Of a stretch of DNA of 64,000 nucleotides, positions 1-8,224 are shown one piece after another. Position 1 is the stretch's first letter. Each line of letters opens with the position of its first letter. The position numbers and the translations under genes are program-made. This DNA is from an uncultured Mediterraneibacter sp. Lineage in GTDB: Bacteria > Bacillota > Clostridia > Lachnospirales > Lachnospiraceae. The stretch is from contig CALWMN010000001.1 in the NCBI GenBank assembly GCA_944381935.1, forward strand, positions 1 through 64,000. Reading direction: 5' to 3'. A model generated the notes under the pieces. The model did no database searches. It had not been told where the DNA came from and was given only the letters and a program-made list of their open reading frames with translations.

Positions 1-3
1 AAA

Positions 4-29
4 TATTGCCCGGCACAAACCGGGCAATA
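4..29 (-). terminator. Hairpin terminator downstream of the Cache-GGDEF gene
   Basis: Perfect inverted repeat with 10-bp arms (TATTGCCCGG / CCGGGCAATA) and a 6-nt loop, about 100 bases past the stop of the minus-strand cyclase gene. The minus-strand 3' side continues ATTT, a weak U-tract, so termination is likely but not textbook. Between it and the gene the sequence is AT-rich with nothing else visible. Confidence 0.55.
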
Positions 30-122
30 CAAAAAATTTATATTTTTTTCATTGTCTACTTGACGGGTAGCACACCACGGCACTGTACCGGTCTTTTTAT
101 CCTCTTTCTCCCAACGCATCCC

Positions 123-2048
123 CTATCCCCGGGATCTCCGTCTTCTGTTATTTGACTCCCGTTCATAAAATATTCTCTTTTCTACAAACATCTTCTTTTC
201 TGCGGATTTTACCAGTTCCTGTATGGAAGAGACCTCTGTCTCATTCTGGATCCCCACGGAAATATGATAGTCTCTCTTCTCCAGGGAAGCTACGAATTTT
301 GCACACCGGGACTTTATCTCCGCCTCATCGGTATCAGCAAGAAATACAACAAATTCATCTCCGCCAGTCCGATAGGAATATGCTGTATCAAAATTTTCCC
401 GGATGCCTTCCGCTACTGCTTTAAGCATTTTATCCCCCTTATCATGCCCCTTTGTGTTATTGATCTCATGCAAACCATTAACGTCAATATAGACACATGC
501 GAGGGAATTTCGATGTTCCGCATAAATGTGGGGAATCTCCCGTTCATAACGGTTGCGGTTATAAAGCCCTGTCAGGGCGTCCAGTTCCCCTCGGTCTCTT
601 ATCTCCATATAATTCTTCAGGTTAAGGCAAAACATACTGAAGCTGAATTTCATGTTTTTTAGCAATGACGCCGAGCCATTTCCTTCCGTTATATTACATC
701 CCGCCAGGATACCGCACATATTGCCCTCCATATCTTCTACCGGAACAGCCACTACATTATGGATTTCTCCCCATTTCTTTTCCGGGAACAGCTCCCGGCA
801 GTACTTTTCGTCATACACCTCAAATTCACTGTTTCCCTCCTCAAAATAATTAATCAGCCTGTAGATATATTCTTTTATGCCTTTTTCCTTGTCCTCTATC
901 CCAGTCGGGGTCTTTTCCCACAAAAAAGCTGACGCATCATAGGATTGCCCTACAAGCCAGAACCCTACTTTCCCGGCCGAAATAATCTCCCCGATCTTTT
1001 CAAGAGCTGCATTTATATTCTCTTTCTTTTCGTGGGCATTGAACAACAGTTTTTCCACATCATATATGTAGTTGAGCATATCGAGGCGTCTCTGTTTCTC
1101 TCCTGTCACTTTCCGAACATAACCGATCATCCACAGGAAGTACATAACAAAGCATACCATCTCAAACAAAAGAAATATGTTCAATATCCCCTTTATCGCA
1201 TCTGTACCCCCAAAAACCACGCCTTCCGGCACAGATACCGCTATTCTCCACTCATTAATCCTGATGGGTTCATAATAAAAATAGAGATATTTTCCTACTG
1301 ATCTGGAGACAAAAACCATATATCTGCTGTCTCCTTCTATCAGCCCTCGTTTCATCTGCCCCGAATCATATCCCGGGGCCATCTCCCTTTCGCCCATTTC
1401 CCATATATTTCCGGCCCTACCCGGATGCCATGTGTCAATGAGGAAATCCCCTGTACTACCGTCAATGATATACAGTGCCCCTTTTCCGCTATACGGCGCC
1501 AGATTCATCTTGTCAGGAAGCTTCCCCAGCTCCACAACTCCATAAAGCATGGCGACCGTCTTTCCACCCCTGTGAATCGGCATATAATGTCTCACGATAT
1601 AATTTCTGCTGTCAAGAACATCTGTCTCCCTGTTTGAAACATGGATTCCCCGGGAGGCCTCCTCTTCAAATGACAGGGTCCCATCGGCGTCAACCCTTTC
1701 CCCGCCTTTCGTAAGCACTGTATTGCCCGGAAGAAGCATCTCGATCCGGGACATCATCCCCACATCTGTATAAGAATCCAGCAAAGACCACAACTCAGCA
1801 GAATCCATCTCATCAAATTTTCCAACCACTGACGAGAGCATCTCAAGGGCTTCCCTGTCATTGCTTACATGCATCTCAATTTCATCCGCCAGAGTACCCA
1901 CTTCCTCATAAAGCCTTTCAAAGCTTTTTTCCTCTTCCATCCGGTTTATATGGCTTATCATGCCAAAGGATATCGTCACGACAAGGAGAATCATCATACC
2001 TGTTGCAATCATTGGACTTTTCCAGCGTATATTATTTGATCTTTTCAT
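123..2048 (-). CDS. Membrane diguanylate cyclase with Cache-like sensor and GGDEF domain
   Basis: Predicted to make cyclic di-GMP from two GTP in response to an extracellular signal. The 641-aa protein has an N-terminal membrane segment (about 13-33), a roughly 250-residue outer domain typical in size of a double Cache sensor, a second membrane segment near 285-310, a GAF-sized linker domain, and a C-terminal GGDEF domain with intact GGDEF at 562-566 (RTGGDEFVVF). No RxxD inhibitory site is present five residues before the motif, so product inhibition through that site is unlikely. The start is ATG 2048 with GGAG four bases upstream. It appears monocistronic, with a candidate promoter at 2154-2182. 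A second cyclase lies at 32.1 kb with an unrelated N-terminus. The sensed ligand cannot be read from the sequence. Confidence 0.88.
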   Translation of the reverse strand: MKRSNNIRWKSPMIATGMMILLVVTISFGMISHINRMEEEKSFERLYEEVGTLADEIEMHVSNDREALEMLSSVVGKFDEMDSAELWSLLDSYTDVGMMSRIEMLLPGNTVLTKGGERVDADGTLSFEEEASRGIHVSNRETDVLDSRNYIVRHYMPIHRGGKTVAMLYGVVELGKLPDKMNLAPYSGKGALYIIDGSTGDFLIDTWHPGRAGNIWEMGEREMAPGYDSGQMKRGLIEGDSRYMVFVSRSVGKYLYFYYEPIRINEWRIAVSVPEGVVFGGTDAIKGILNIFLLFEMVCFVMYFLWMIGYVRKVTGEKQRRLDMLNYIYDVEKLLFNAHEKKENINAALEKIGEIISAGKVGFWLVGQSYDASAFLWEKTPTGIEDKEKGIKEYIYRLINYFEEGNSEFEVYDEKYCRELFPEKKWGEIHNVVAVPVEDMEGNMCGILAGCNITEGNGSASLLKNMKFSFSMFCLNLKNYMEIRDRGELDALTGLYNRNRYEREIPHIYAEHRNSLACVYIDVNGLHEINNTKGHDKGDKMLKAVAEGIRENFDTAYSYRTGGDEFVVFLADTDEAEIKSRCAKFVASLEKRDYHISVGIQNETEVSSIQELVKSAEKKMFVEKRIFYERESNNRRRRSRG

Positions 2049-2153
2049 TCAACTCCATCCCTTTCCGCTATGACATATTATCCGTCATTCCCAAAATTGC
2101 ACCTGTTCCTTAATCCCGGAAAGTATAGCGTAATGAAGAAACCATATATTTAT

Positions 2154-2182
2154 ACTATACACCGGGATCATTTTATCTACAA
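2154..2182 (-). promoter_or_regulatory. Candidate sigma-A promoter of the Cache-GGDEF gene
   Basis: On the minus strand TTGTAG (2177-2182) and TATAGT (2154-2159) are separated by 17 bp, about 105 bases upstream of the start codon. The -10 is good and the -35 weak. Confidence 0.45.
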
Positions 2183-2398
2183 CCACTCTTTCTTGCATGG
2201 ATAACCTATTCCTTGTGTAAGATAAACATATCAGAGAAAAATTAAAAGCAAATTAAAGTATTCTGTTATTTTTCTGCAAATAGTTGCAGGCATATTGCAA
2301 CAACAGGCCCCCCGGCAAGTAACACAAAGCTGTATTTTTGCAATTTAGGAGCCATCTGTCATTTCCTTTTCATGCGCGTAACCCTCCGTAAAATATGC
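2183..2398. other. Intergenic stretch between the cyclase promoter and the rpsI terminator
   Basis: AT-rich and without a plausible gene on either strand. The only structure seen is an inverted repeat GTTGCA-N7-TGCAAC at 2283-2301, which has no obvious promoter beside it. No cyclic di-GMP riboswitch consensus was recognised here. Confidence 0.5.
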
Positions 2399-2432
2399 AC
2401 AAAAAACCTCCCAGAACAAATGTCCTGGGAGG
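2399..2432 (-). terminator. Rho-independent terminator of rplM-rpsI
   Basis: Minus-strand hairpin CCTCCCAG / CTGGGAGG with a 10-nt loop followed by TTTTTT, 48 bases past the rpsI stop. This is a textbook intrinsic terminator. Confidence 0.92.
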
Positions 2433-2479
2433 CCATGCATCGCCTTGCGGCGTTCTGGTCCGTATATAATTGTATCCGG

Positions 2480-2872
2480 TTAACGTTTGGAGAACTGCGG
2501 AGCACGACGCGCTGCTTTGAGTCCGTATTTCTTACGCTCTTTCATTCTCGGATCACGGGTCAAGTAACCCGCACTCTTGAGAACCGGTCTGTAATCAGCG
2601 TCTGCCTCAAGCAGTGCTCTTGCGATTCCGTGGCGGATCGCGCCTGCCTGTCCTGTATAACCGCCTCCGTGTACATTTACAAGTACATCAAATTTATCTG
2701 CTGTACCTGTTGCCACAAGTGGCTGGCGGACGATAACCTTCAGCGTCTCAAGTCCGAGATACTCATCAATGTCCCTTTTGTTTATTGTGATCTTGCCTGT
2801 TCCAGGCACAAGATATACTCTTGCGATAGATTTTTTTCTTCTTCCTGTTCCGTAGTATTTTGCATTAGCCAC
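2480..2872 (-). CDS. rpsI: 30S ribosomal protein S9
   Basis: Small-subunit protein whose C-terminal tail reaches toward the P-site tRNA. The 130-aa length is normal. It starts [20 protein letters not shown] and ends in the family hallmark basic tail RRAPQFSKR. The start codon follows a GGAGG ribosome site. It is the second gene of the rplM-rpsI pair, 26 bases after rplM, and is followed by a strong terminator, so the two form a self-contained operon. Confidence 0.98.
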   Translation of the reverse strand: MANAKYYGTGRRKKSIARVYLVPGTGKITINKRDIDEYLGLETLKVIVRQPLVATGTADKFDVLVNVHGGGYTGQAGAIRHGIARALLEADADYRPVLKSAGYLTRDPRMKERKKYGLKAARRAPQFSKR

Positions 2873-2898
2873 TGTTATATCCTCCTTTCAACCTTTCC

Positions 2899-3327
2899 CT
2901 AAACTGTCAGAACTTCCGGCTTCTGAGCCTGATGTGCATGCTCTGCGCCAGCGTATACATGAAGCTTCTTGATCATGCTTCTTCCCATAGGTCCTTTCGG
3001 GAGCATCCCTTTAACAGCCAGCTCAATAACCCTCTCAGGTTTCTTTTCCATCATCTCGGCAAGTGTCGTCTCCTTCATCCCTCCCACATACTCGGAATGA
3101 TTGTAGTAAATCTTCTGCTGAAGCTTCTTGCCTGTAACTTTTACTTTCTCTGCATTTACAACGATCACATAATCGCCCGTATCAATATGCGGCGTGTATT
3201 CCGGCTTATTCTTCCCTCTAAGCACCTTAGCGACCTCAGATGCAAGGCGTCCTAACGTGCAGCCGGCAGCATCAACTACATACCATTTTCTTTCAATCTT
3301 ATCAGGGTTAGCCATATAAGTTTTCAT
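2899..3327 (-). CDS. rplM: 50S ribosomal protein L13
   Basis: Early-assembly large-subunit protein. From ATG 3327 it is 142 aa, the usual family length, beginning [16 protein letters not shown] longer reading from 3351 adds eight residues but ignores the AGGAGG site that sits seven bases before ATG 3327. The gene has its own consensus promoter (3435-3463) and a roughly 100-nt leader with a hairpin. In most Firmicutes rplM follows truA, but here truA is 20 kb away on the same strand. Confidence 0.98.
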   Translation of the reverse strand: MKTYMANPDKIERKWYVVDAAGCTLGRLASEVAKVLRGKNKPEYTPHIDTGDYVIVVNAEKVKVTGKKLQQKIYYNHSEYVGGMKETTLAEMMEKKPERVIELAVKGMLPKGPMGRSMIKKLHVYAGAEHAHQAQKPEVLTV

Positions 3328-3380
3328 GGGTATTCCTCCTACAATAATCATCAGATAACATTAGCTTATATATGTGAAAT

Positions 3381-3410
3381 CAGCACACTCCGGGGCTGTG
3401 GCGTATGCTG
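3381..3410 (-). promoter_or_regulatory. Hairpin in the rplM leader, candidate L13 autoregulatory element
   Basis: Minus-strand transcript arms CAGCATAC and GTGTGCTG pair with one G-U, enclosing a GC-rich loop, between the promoter and the rplM ribosome site. Ribosomal protein L13 leaders are known in Firmicutes. Assignment to that family is inferred from position and a stable hairpin only. Confidence 0.4.
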
Positions 3411-3434
3411 TTTCTCCTTTTTTCACGCTGTACT

Positions 3435-3463
3435 ATTATAGTACGCGTCCACTCTGATGTCAA
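3435..3463 (-). promoter_or_regulatory. Consensus promoter of rplM-rpsI
   Basis: Minus strand: perfect TTGACA (3458-3463) and perfect TATAAT (3435-3440) separated by 17 bp, as expected for a highly expressed ribosomal protein operon. Confidence 0.85.
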
Positions 3464-3502
3464 GCTTTTTCTAACCCATTCGCCATTTTTCTATCTCGTC
3501 TG

Positions 3503-4480
3503 TCACTTCTTTTTCCTGTCCCAAACTTTCAACACAAGCGTGATAACCAATACTATTGCCGCCGCCCCCAGCACAACTCCCCAGACAGCCAGCGACGTTG
3601 AGTCCCCCGTCTTTGGGCTTGCCGGCAATACTTTCTGTGTAAGCGCCGCCCCGCCGGGGTTCTTAATTTCAGCATATTCGCGAAGCTCTAGCTTCTCTGT
3701 TTTTTCCGTCATCTCCAGCGAATCCGGCAGGGCTTTCATCTGGGCCACAATAAAAGTACCGGCATGGTCTGTTTCAAACACCGCTTTTCCGTCTGACATC
3801 CAGAATCCCATCTCTGTTCTTGTTCCATCTTCTCCCAGACAAGAAACAGACAGATGCGCCGTATCATATCCCTCCGGTATCGGTATGGAGATTGAGACGG
3901 TTCCTGCCGGCTCCTGCATAGAATAGTCCGTCATGGAGAGAAAACGGATATCAAACGCCCTGAACTGATCTGCTATCATAGACATAAGCATGCTGATCCC
4001 CTCGTACTCTTCCCCGCTCTCCAACGAAGTTATATAAAGAAATGTTCCCGCCGGGAAAACATTTTCTGCCCCCTCTGCCAGAATACCGGTTGACGGGTCC
4101 TCCTGCCAGAACACATTGCTTTCCTGCACATTGCTCCCGGTTCCTTCTATACTGCTACCGGGGACCTCTCCAGATGTCCCATCGTCTTCCTCGCTTTCAA
4201 AGTCTTCCTCACCATTTCCCTCATTCTGATCCAGGGAAAGTGTATTTATAGAAGATCCGCCCACAGATGCCGGCTCATCCCCTTCCCCGCCATTCTCTTC
4301 TTCCCCCTCTGTCCCTCTGCCGGGAGGCGTATTGTTCCCATCTCCGGTCCCTCCTGTATCTGTCAAAGGTTCACTCCCTTCCTGTGCCGAAACGGTGGCG
4401 GTGCCCATCGCCAGGACTAAAATCACAGCCAGCAGAAACACGGTTATTTTTTTTGCCATTGTATAAACCTTTATCAACAT
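3503..4480 (-). CDS. Sortase-anchored acidic surface protein (SPKTG motif)
   Basis: Secreted protein of unknown function, probably linked to the cell wall by a sortase. From ATG 4480 (GGAGG five bases upstream) it is 325 aa. There is a signal peptide (positive start, hydrophobic core, cleavage near VSAQEG), then about 90 residues very rich in Gly, Glu, Asp, Ser and Thr that look disordered. A small folded region follows, and near residue 288 comes LPASPKTGD, a hydrophobic segment and the tail DRKKK. SPKTG-type signals are recognised by some clostridial sortases. A longer TTG start at 4492 is less likely. No sortase gene or known adhesion domain is visible in the window. The gene is alone, between the rplM promoter and the divergent GH13 gene. 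Confidence 0.75.
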   Translation of the reverse strand: MLIKVYTMAKKITVFLLAVILVLAMGTATVSAQEGSEPLTDTGGTGDGNNTPPGRGTEGEEENGGEGDEPASVGGSSINTLSLDQNEGNGEEDFESEEDDGTSGEVPGSSIEGTGSNVQESNVFWQEDPSTGILAEGAENVFPAGTFLYITSLESGEEYEGISMLMSMIADQFRAFDIRFLSMTDYSMQEPAGTVSISIPIPEGYDTAHLSVSCLGEDGTRTEMGFWMSDGKAVFETDHAGTFIVAQMKALPDSLEMTEKTEKLELREYAEIKNPGGAALTQKVLPASPKTGDSTSLAVWGVVLGAAAIVLVITLVLKVWDRKKK

Positions 4481-4607
4481 CTTACCCTCCAAAAATACAG
4501 TTCATTGTTCTGCCTGATCTTAACTACAAGTATAATCTTACGACAAATGACTGTCAATCAGTCCTTTTGTAAAAAATGACCAAAAGAGCTGTCATTTTTC
4601 TGTATTT

Positions 4608-4627
4608 AATGTTATACTATTAACATT
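4608..4627. promoter_or_regulatory. Inverted repeat over the likely GH13 promoter
   Basis: AATGTTA-TACTAT-TAACATT, 7-bp perfect arms with a 6-bp spacer. It overlaps a TATACT -10-like element (4613-4618) 40 bases before the amylase start, the position of a repressor operator. No cognate regulator lies next to it. Confidence 0.4.
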
Positions 4628-4658
4628 GTAACAAAATGCAAAGGAAGGTATCAGAATC

Positions 4659-6008
4659 ATGTGGGCTTACAACGAAACATTTTATCAGATATATCCCATT
4701 GGCTTCTGCGGCGCTCCGGTCCACAACGACGGAGTCCTGGCTCACCGCATCCTCAAGGTCGGTGAGTGGGCAGAATACCTGCAGAAGCTCGGAATCGGCT
4801 CTATCATCCTGAATCCGATCTTCGAGTCAGACAATCATGGATATGATACAAGAGATTTTAAAAAGATCGACTGCCGCCTCGGCACAAACGAAGATTTCAA
4901 AGAGGTGTGCCAAACACTCCACAGCCACAACGTAAAAATCATGCTGGACGGCGTGTTCAATCATGTAGGAAGGGGTTTCTGGGCGTTCCGGGACGTCCAG
5001 GAGAAAAAGTGGGATTCCCCTTATAAAGACTGGTTTATTCTCAATTTTGACGGCAACAGCGGTTATAACGACGGCTTCTGGTACGAAGGCTGGGAAGGGC
5101 ACTACGAGCTTGTCAAGCTGAATCTCCAGAACCCCGCTGTAGCAGACTACCTCCTGGACTGTGTAAAAATGTGGATCGATGAGTTCGGGATAGATGGGCT
5201 CCGCCTGGATGTCGCATATTCGCTCGACCATAATTTCATGCGCCGCCTGCGCAGGTTCTGCGATGAAGCCAAACCCGGCTTTGCCCTGATCGGTGAAGTC
5301 CTCTTCGGAGACTATAACCTGATCGTCAATGACGAGATGCTCCATAGCTGTACAAACTATGAGTGCTACAAAGGAATCTTTTCCAGTTTCAACAGCATGA
5401 ACCTTTTCGAGATTGCACATTCCCTGAACCGGCAGTACGGCCCGGAGCAGTGGTGCATCTACAGAGGCAAGCACCTGATGAATTTTGTTGACAATCATGA
5501 CGTGACAAGGATCGCCAGCATCCTGACGAACAAGAGCCACCTTCCCCTTGCATATGGCATCCTTTTCGGTATGCCGGGTATTCCGTGCATTTACTATGGA
5601 AGCGAGTGGGGCGAAGAAGGCGTCAAAGCCCCCGACAACGACTATGCGCTGCGTCCGTGTTTTGAGGAACCGAAGCCAAATAAACTGACAGATTTTATCC
5701 GGGCGCTGATCGAAATCCGCAGGAACAGCGATGCCCTCTGCAACGGCATTTACCGCAATGTCGTCATCACCAACCATCAGCTTATCTTTGAGCGCAAGAC
5801 TGACAGAGAGCGCGTCCTTGTTGCGATCAACGCATCAGACGCAGAATACTCCGCAGGAAACGGGGAGCTGCACGGAACTTACTTTAACCTCATTGCTGAT
5901 ACAGGCAAAGCCGATGACAAAACATCCGGAGATTCTCCAGGGAAGATCACGCTCAATGGGCAGCTTTCAATGCCGCCATACAGCATCCAGTATCTCAAAG
6001 CAGTATAG
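4659..6008 (+). CDS. GH13 alpha-amylase-family glycosidase, cytoplasmic
   Basis: Predicted to hydrolyse or rearrange alpha-glucosidic bonds in small maltooligosaccharides inside the cell, since there is no signal peptide. All GH13 catalytic regions are present: DGVFNH (97-102), GLRLD with nucleophile Asp184, acid/base Glu213 in IGEVLFG, and FVDNHD with Asp281. At 449 aa it is compact, with only a short C-terminal beta domain and no carbohydrate-binding module or N-terminal domain, which argues against a cyclomaltodextrinase of the longer type. It stands alone, opposite in strand to its neighbours, with an inverted-repeat operator candidate upstream and a strong terminator downstream. Exact specificity cannot be decided. 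Confidence 0.85.
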   Translation: MWAYNETFYQIYPIGFCGAPVHNDGVLAHRILKVGEWAEYLQKLGIGSIILNPIFESDNHGYDTRDFKKIDCRLGTNEDFKEVCQTLHSHNVKIMLDGVFNHVGRGFWAFRDVQEKKWDSPYKDWFILNFDGNSGYNDGFWYEGWEGHYELVKLNLQNPAVADYLLDCVKMWIDEFGIDGLRLDVAYSLDHNFMRRLRRFCDEAKPGFALIGEVLFGDYNLIVNDEMLHSCTNYECYKGIFSSFNSMNLFEIAHSLNRQYGPEQWCIYRGKHLMNFVDNHDVTRIASILTNKSHLPLAYGILFGMPGIPCIYYGSEWGEEGVKAPDNDYALRPCFEEPKPNKLTDFIRALIEIRRNSDALCNGIYRNVVITNHQLIFERKTDRERVLVAINASDAEYSAGNGELHGTYFNLIADTGKADDKTSGDSPGKITLNGQLSMPPYSIQYLKAV

Positions 6009-6028
6009 AATTTCGGAATCATCTTTTA

Positions 6029-6072
6029 AGAGCGCCGCGGAAACCAATCCGGTTCCCACGGCGCTCTTTTTC
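6029..6072 (+). terminator. Terminator of the GH13 gene
   Basis: Arms AGAGCGCCG and CGGCGCTCT, extended by further pairs toward the loop, followed by TTTTTC, 21 bases past the amylase stop. It may also serve the convergent gene at 6088. Confidence 0.88.
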
Positions 6073-6087
6073 ATTCCCTGCCTTCTG

Positions 6088-6597
6088 TCACTGCTCCTTT
6101 ATAAGCACTTTCTCAATCTGGGCCATGTACATCACATGGTAATCTTTCTCTGGATACCACTCTCCGTCGATCCATTCCTCCGTGAAATATTCCGGAGCCA
6201 TAGGCTGGGCGTACAGTTTCCTGCAGACAAAGATCATGTCTGCCTCCTCAAATGCAGTAGTCCCATGCGTATAGTACGGCGTCAGCCCCGCTTCTTTCTC
6301 CTTGCCGCAGTTGCGGCCTGACCTGGAGCCGCAGATATTAAGTGCTTTCCGGTACTCTTCCCCGTAAAAGGAAACAGTAAATTTCTCCTTGCTGTCGACA
6401 AACTCTTTTGTATAACGCTGTGGGCGAAGATACACGGTTACGACATCCTTTCCCCACATAATTCCCATTGCTCCCCAGCTTGCCGTCATTGTATTGTGCT
6501 TCCTCTCATCGCCTGCCGTAATAAGCATCCATTCTTTCCCTATTTTCGTGAAAGGATTGAACCGGAGATCTTCAATATTTATCTCTTTAAAACCCAT
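6088..6597 (-). CDS. Flavin-reductase-like (DIM6/NTAB) domain protein
   Basis: 169-aa protein of the flavin-reductase-like FMN-binding fold, usually an FMN-dependent reductase of unknown substrate. The N-terminal half has the family pattern of a beta barrel with the conserved MTASWGAMG and a stretch TVYLRPQRYT. The middle segment KFTVSFYGEEYRKALNICG is also typical. It lies 22 bases downstream of tyrS on the same strand and may be transcribed from it. The function in this organism is not known. Confidence 0.75.
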   Translation of the reverse strand: MGFKEINIEDLRFNPFTKIGKEWMLITAGDERKHNTMTASWGAMGIMWGKDVVTVYLRPQRYTKEFVDSKEKFTVSFYGEEYRKALNICGSRSGRNCGKEKEAGLTPYYTHGTTAFEEADMIFVCRKLYAQPMAPEYFTEEWIDGEWYPEKDYHVMYMAQIEKVLIKEQ

Positions 6598-6619
6598 AAT
6601 CCACCATCCTTCTGCCGTA

Positions 6620-7843
6620 TTATTTTACCACTACCCTGCGGAAATTTTTCTTTCCCTTCCTGACAATCACGCCTTCCCCGGCAAGATCTTCCTTCGCAAA
6701 CACCGCGTTGATATCCTGGACTTTTTCGCCGTCTACTGTAACGCCCCCCTGCTGCACGGCACGTCTCGCCTCAGACCTGGACGGCACAAGGCCGCTTTTT
6801 ACAAGCATGGTCAGGATATGGATTGAGCCGTCCTCAAAATCTTCTTCCGCAAGCTCAGCTGTCGGCATCTGAGCCGCATTCCCCTTGCTGAACAGCGCCC
6901 TTGCGCTCTCCTGCGACTTCTGCGCCTCCTCTTCCCCGTGTACAAGCTTCGTCAGTTCATAGGCGAGGATCTCTTTCGCCGTGTTAAGCTGAGACCCTTC
7001 CCATGAGTCCATCCTGTCGATTTCCTCGAGAGGAAGGAAGGTCAGCATACGGATACACTTAAGCACGTCTGCATCTGCCACATTTCTCCAGTACTGATAG
7101 AAATCAAAGGGGGATGTCTTCTCCGGGTCAAGCCACACGGCGCCGGACTGGGTCTTTCCCATCTTCTTTCCCTCGGAGTTTAAGAGGAGCGTAATCGTCA
7201 TAGCGCCTGCGTCTTCTCCCAGTTTCCTGCGGATCAGCTCTGTTCCTGCCAGCATATTGCTCCACTGGTCATCCCCTCCGAACTGAAGGTTGCATCCATA
7301 TTTCTGGAACAGTGCGTAGAAGTCATACGCCTGCATGATCATATAGTTAAACTCAAGAAAGCTTAAGCCTCTCTCCATCCTCTGCTTATAACACTCTGCC
7401 GCCAGCATTCTGTTCACAGAGAAATGGGGTCCCACCTCACGCAGCAGGTCGATATAATTCAGGCCGAGCAGCCAGTCCGCATTGTTTACCATCAGCGCTT
7501 TCCCCTCGGAAAAATCAATAAACTTGCTCATCTGTTTCTTAAAGCAGTCGCAGTTGTGCTGAATCTGCTCCGGCGTCATCATACTCCTCATATCCGTCCT
7601 TCCCGACGGATCTCCAATATATCCTGTCCCGCCGCCGATCAGTGCGATTGGCTTGTTCCCCGCCTCCTGAAGGCGTTTCATCAGACACAGTGCCATAAAG
7701 TGCCCGACATGCAGACTGTCAGCCGTTGGGTCGAAGCCGATATAGAACACTGCCTTTCCATCGTTCACCAGATCTCTGATCCTCTCTTCATCCGTCACCT
7801 GGGCGATCAGTCCCCTCGCCTGAAGTTCTTCGTAAATTCCCAT
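6620..7843 (-). CDS. tyrS: Tyrosyl-tRNA synthetase
   Basis: Class I synthetase charging tRNA-Tyr with tyrosine. The 407-aa protein has the HIGH motif as HVGH (45-48), the KMSKS loop as KMGKT (227-231), and a C-terminal S4 RNA-binding domain (about 345-405), which is the bacterial TyrS layout. The start has an AGGAGAGG ribosome site. The gene is preceded by a complete tyrosine T-box leader with its own promoter, so expression should rise when uncharged tRNA-Tyr accumulates. Confidence 0.98.
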   Translation of the reverse strand: MGIYEELQARGLIAQVTDEERIRDLVNDGKAVFYIGFDPTADSLHVGHFMALCLMKRLQEAGNKPIALIGGGTGYIGDPSGRTDMRSMMTPEQIQHNCDCFKKQMSKFIDFSEGKALMVNNADWLLGLNYIDLLREVGPHFSVNRMLAAECYKQRMERGLSFLEFNYMIMQAYDFYALFQKYGCNLQFGGDDQWSNMLAGTELIRRKLGEDAGAMTITLLLNSEGKKMGKTQSGAVWLDPEKTSPFDFYQYWRNVADADVLKCIRMLTFLPLEEIDRMDSWEGSQLNTAKEILAYELTKLVHGEEEAQKSQESARALFSKGNAAQMPTAELAEEDFEDGSIHILTMLVKSGLVPSRSEARRAVQQGGVTVDGEKVQDINAVFAKEDLAGEGVIVRKGKKNFRRVVVK

Positions 7844-7880
7844 ATTTCCTCTCCTTTTTACAAATTTTCCGTCAGAATAA

Positions 7881-8165
7881 TAAAACCGCCCTTACTGCAT
7901 AACTGCAATAAGGACGGATCTCTGACCGTGGTACCACCTTAATTCACCGACATTCTTTTCTGTCAGCCTCTTATGAGCTGTAACGCGCTCCATTCCGTCG
8001 CAGCCTACTTGCATCCCGCCTTGCCCTTCCGGCTCTTTGGAATGTTTCGGTGCGAAGCTCCGGGATGTATTCAGAAAACACTGTATCATGCGCCTCTCAT
8101 CAGCCGGCCGCTTTCTGTTTTCACAGTTGTCCCTTACTTCTTCCCTTCAAAGCCTGTTTCGTATG
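7881..8165 (-). promoter_or_regulatory. T-box leader of tyrS, tyrosine specifier
   Basis: Minus-strand RNA leader of about 285 nt. The conserved T-box AAGGTGGTACCACG lies at 7927-7940. A terminator with arms around CCGTCCTTA / TAAGGGCGG (7886-7917) and a TTTTATT tail follows. Upstream, the specifier loop reads GAATACA, giving the Tyr codon UAC at 8067-8069. The specifier agrees with the downstream gene. Confidence 0.93.
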
Positions 8166-8171
8166 TAGCAT

Positions 8172-8200
8172 ATCTTAACCTGCCAAACCGCATTTGTCAA
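8172..8200 (-). promoter_or_regulatory. Promoter of the tyrS T-box transcript
   Basis: TTGACA (8195-8200) and TAAGAT (8172-8177) on the minus strand, 17 bp apart, directly after the uxuB stop at 8225. No clear terminator separates uxuB from this promoter. Confidence 0.65.
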
Positions 8201-8224
8201 GAAGGAAAGGTTTGATCCTGGCTT

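Noticed and set aside
2049..2480. Search for a cyclic di-GMP riboswitch near the cyclase gene
   Set aside because: No recognisable consensus was seen; only a promoter, a short inverted repeat and the rpsI terminator.
4827..5777. 316-codon minus-strand frame opposite the GH13 gene
   Set aside because: It lies entirely antisense to a gene with all GH13 catalytic motifs, has no ribosome site and no recognisable domain.
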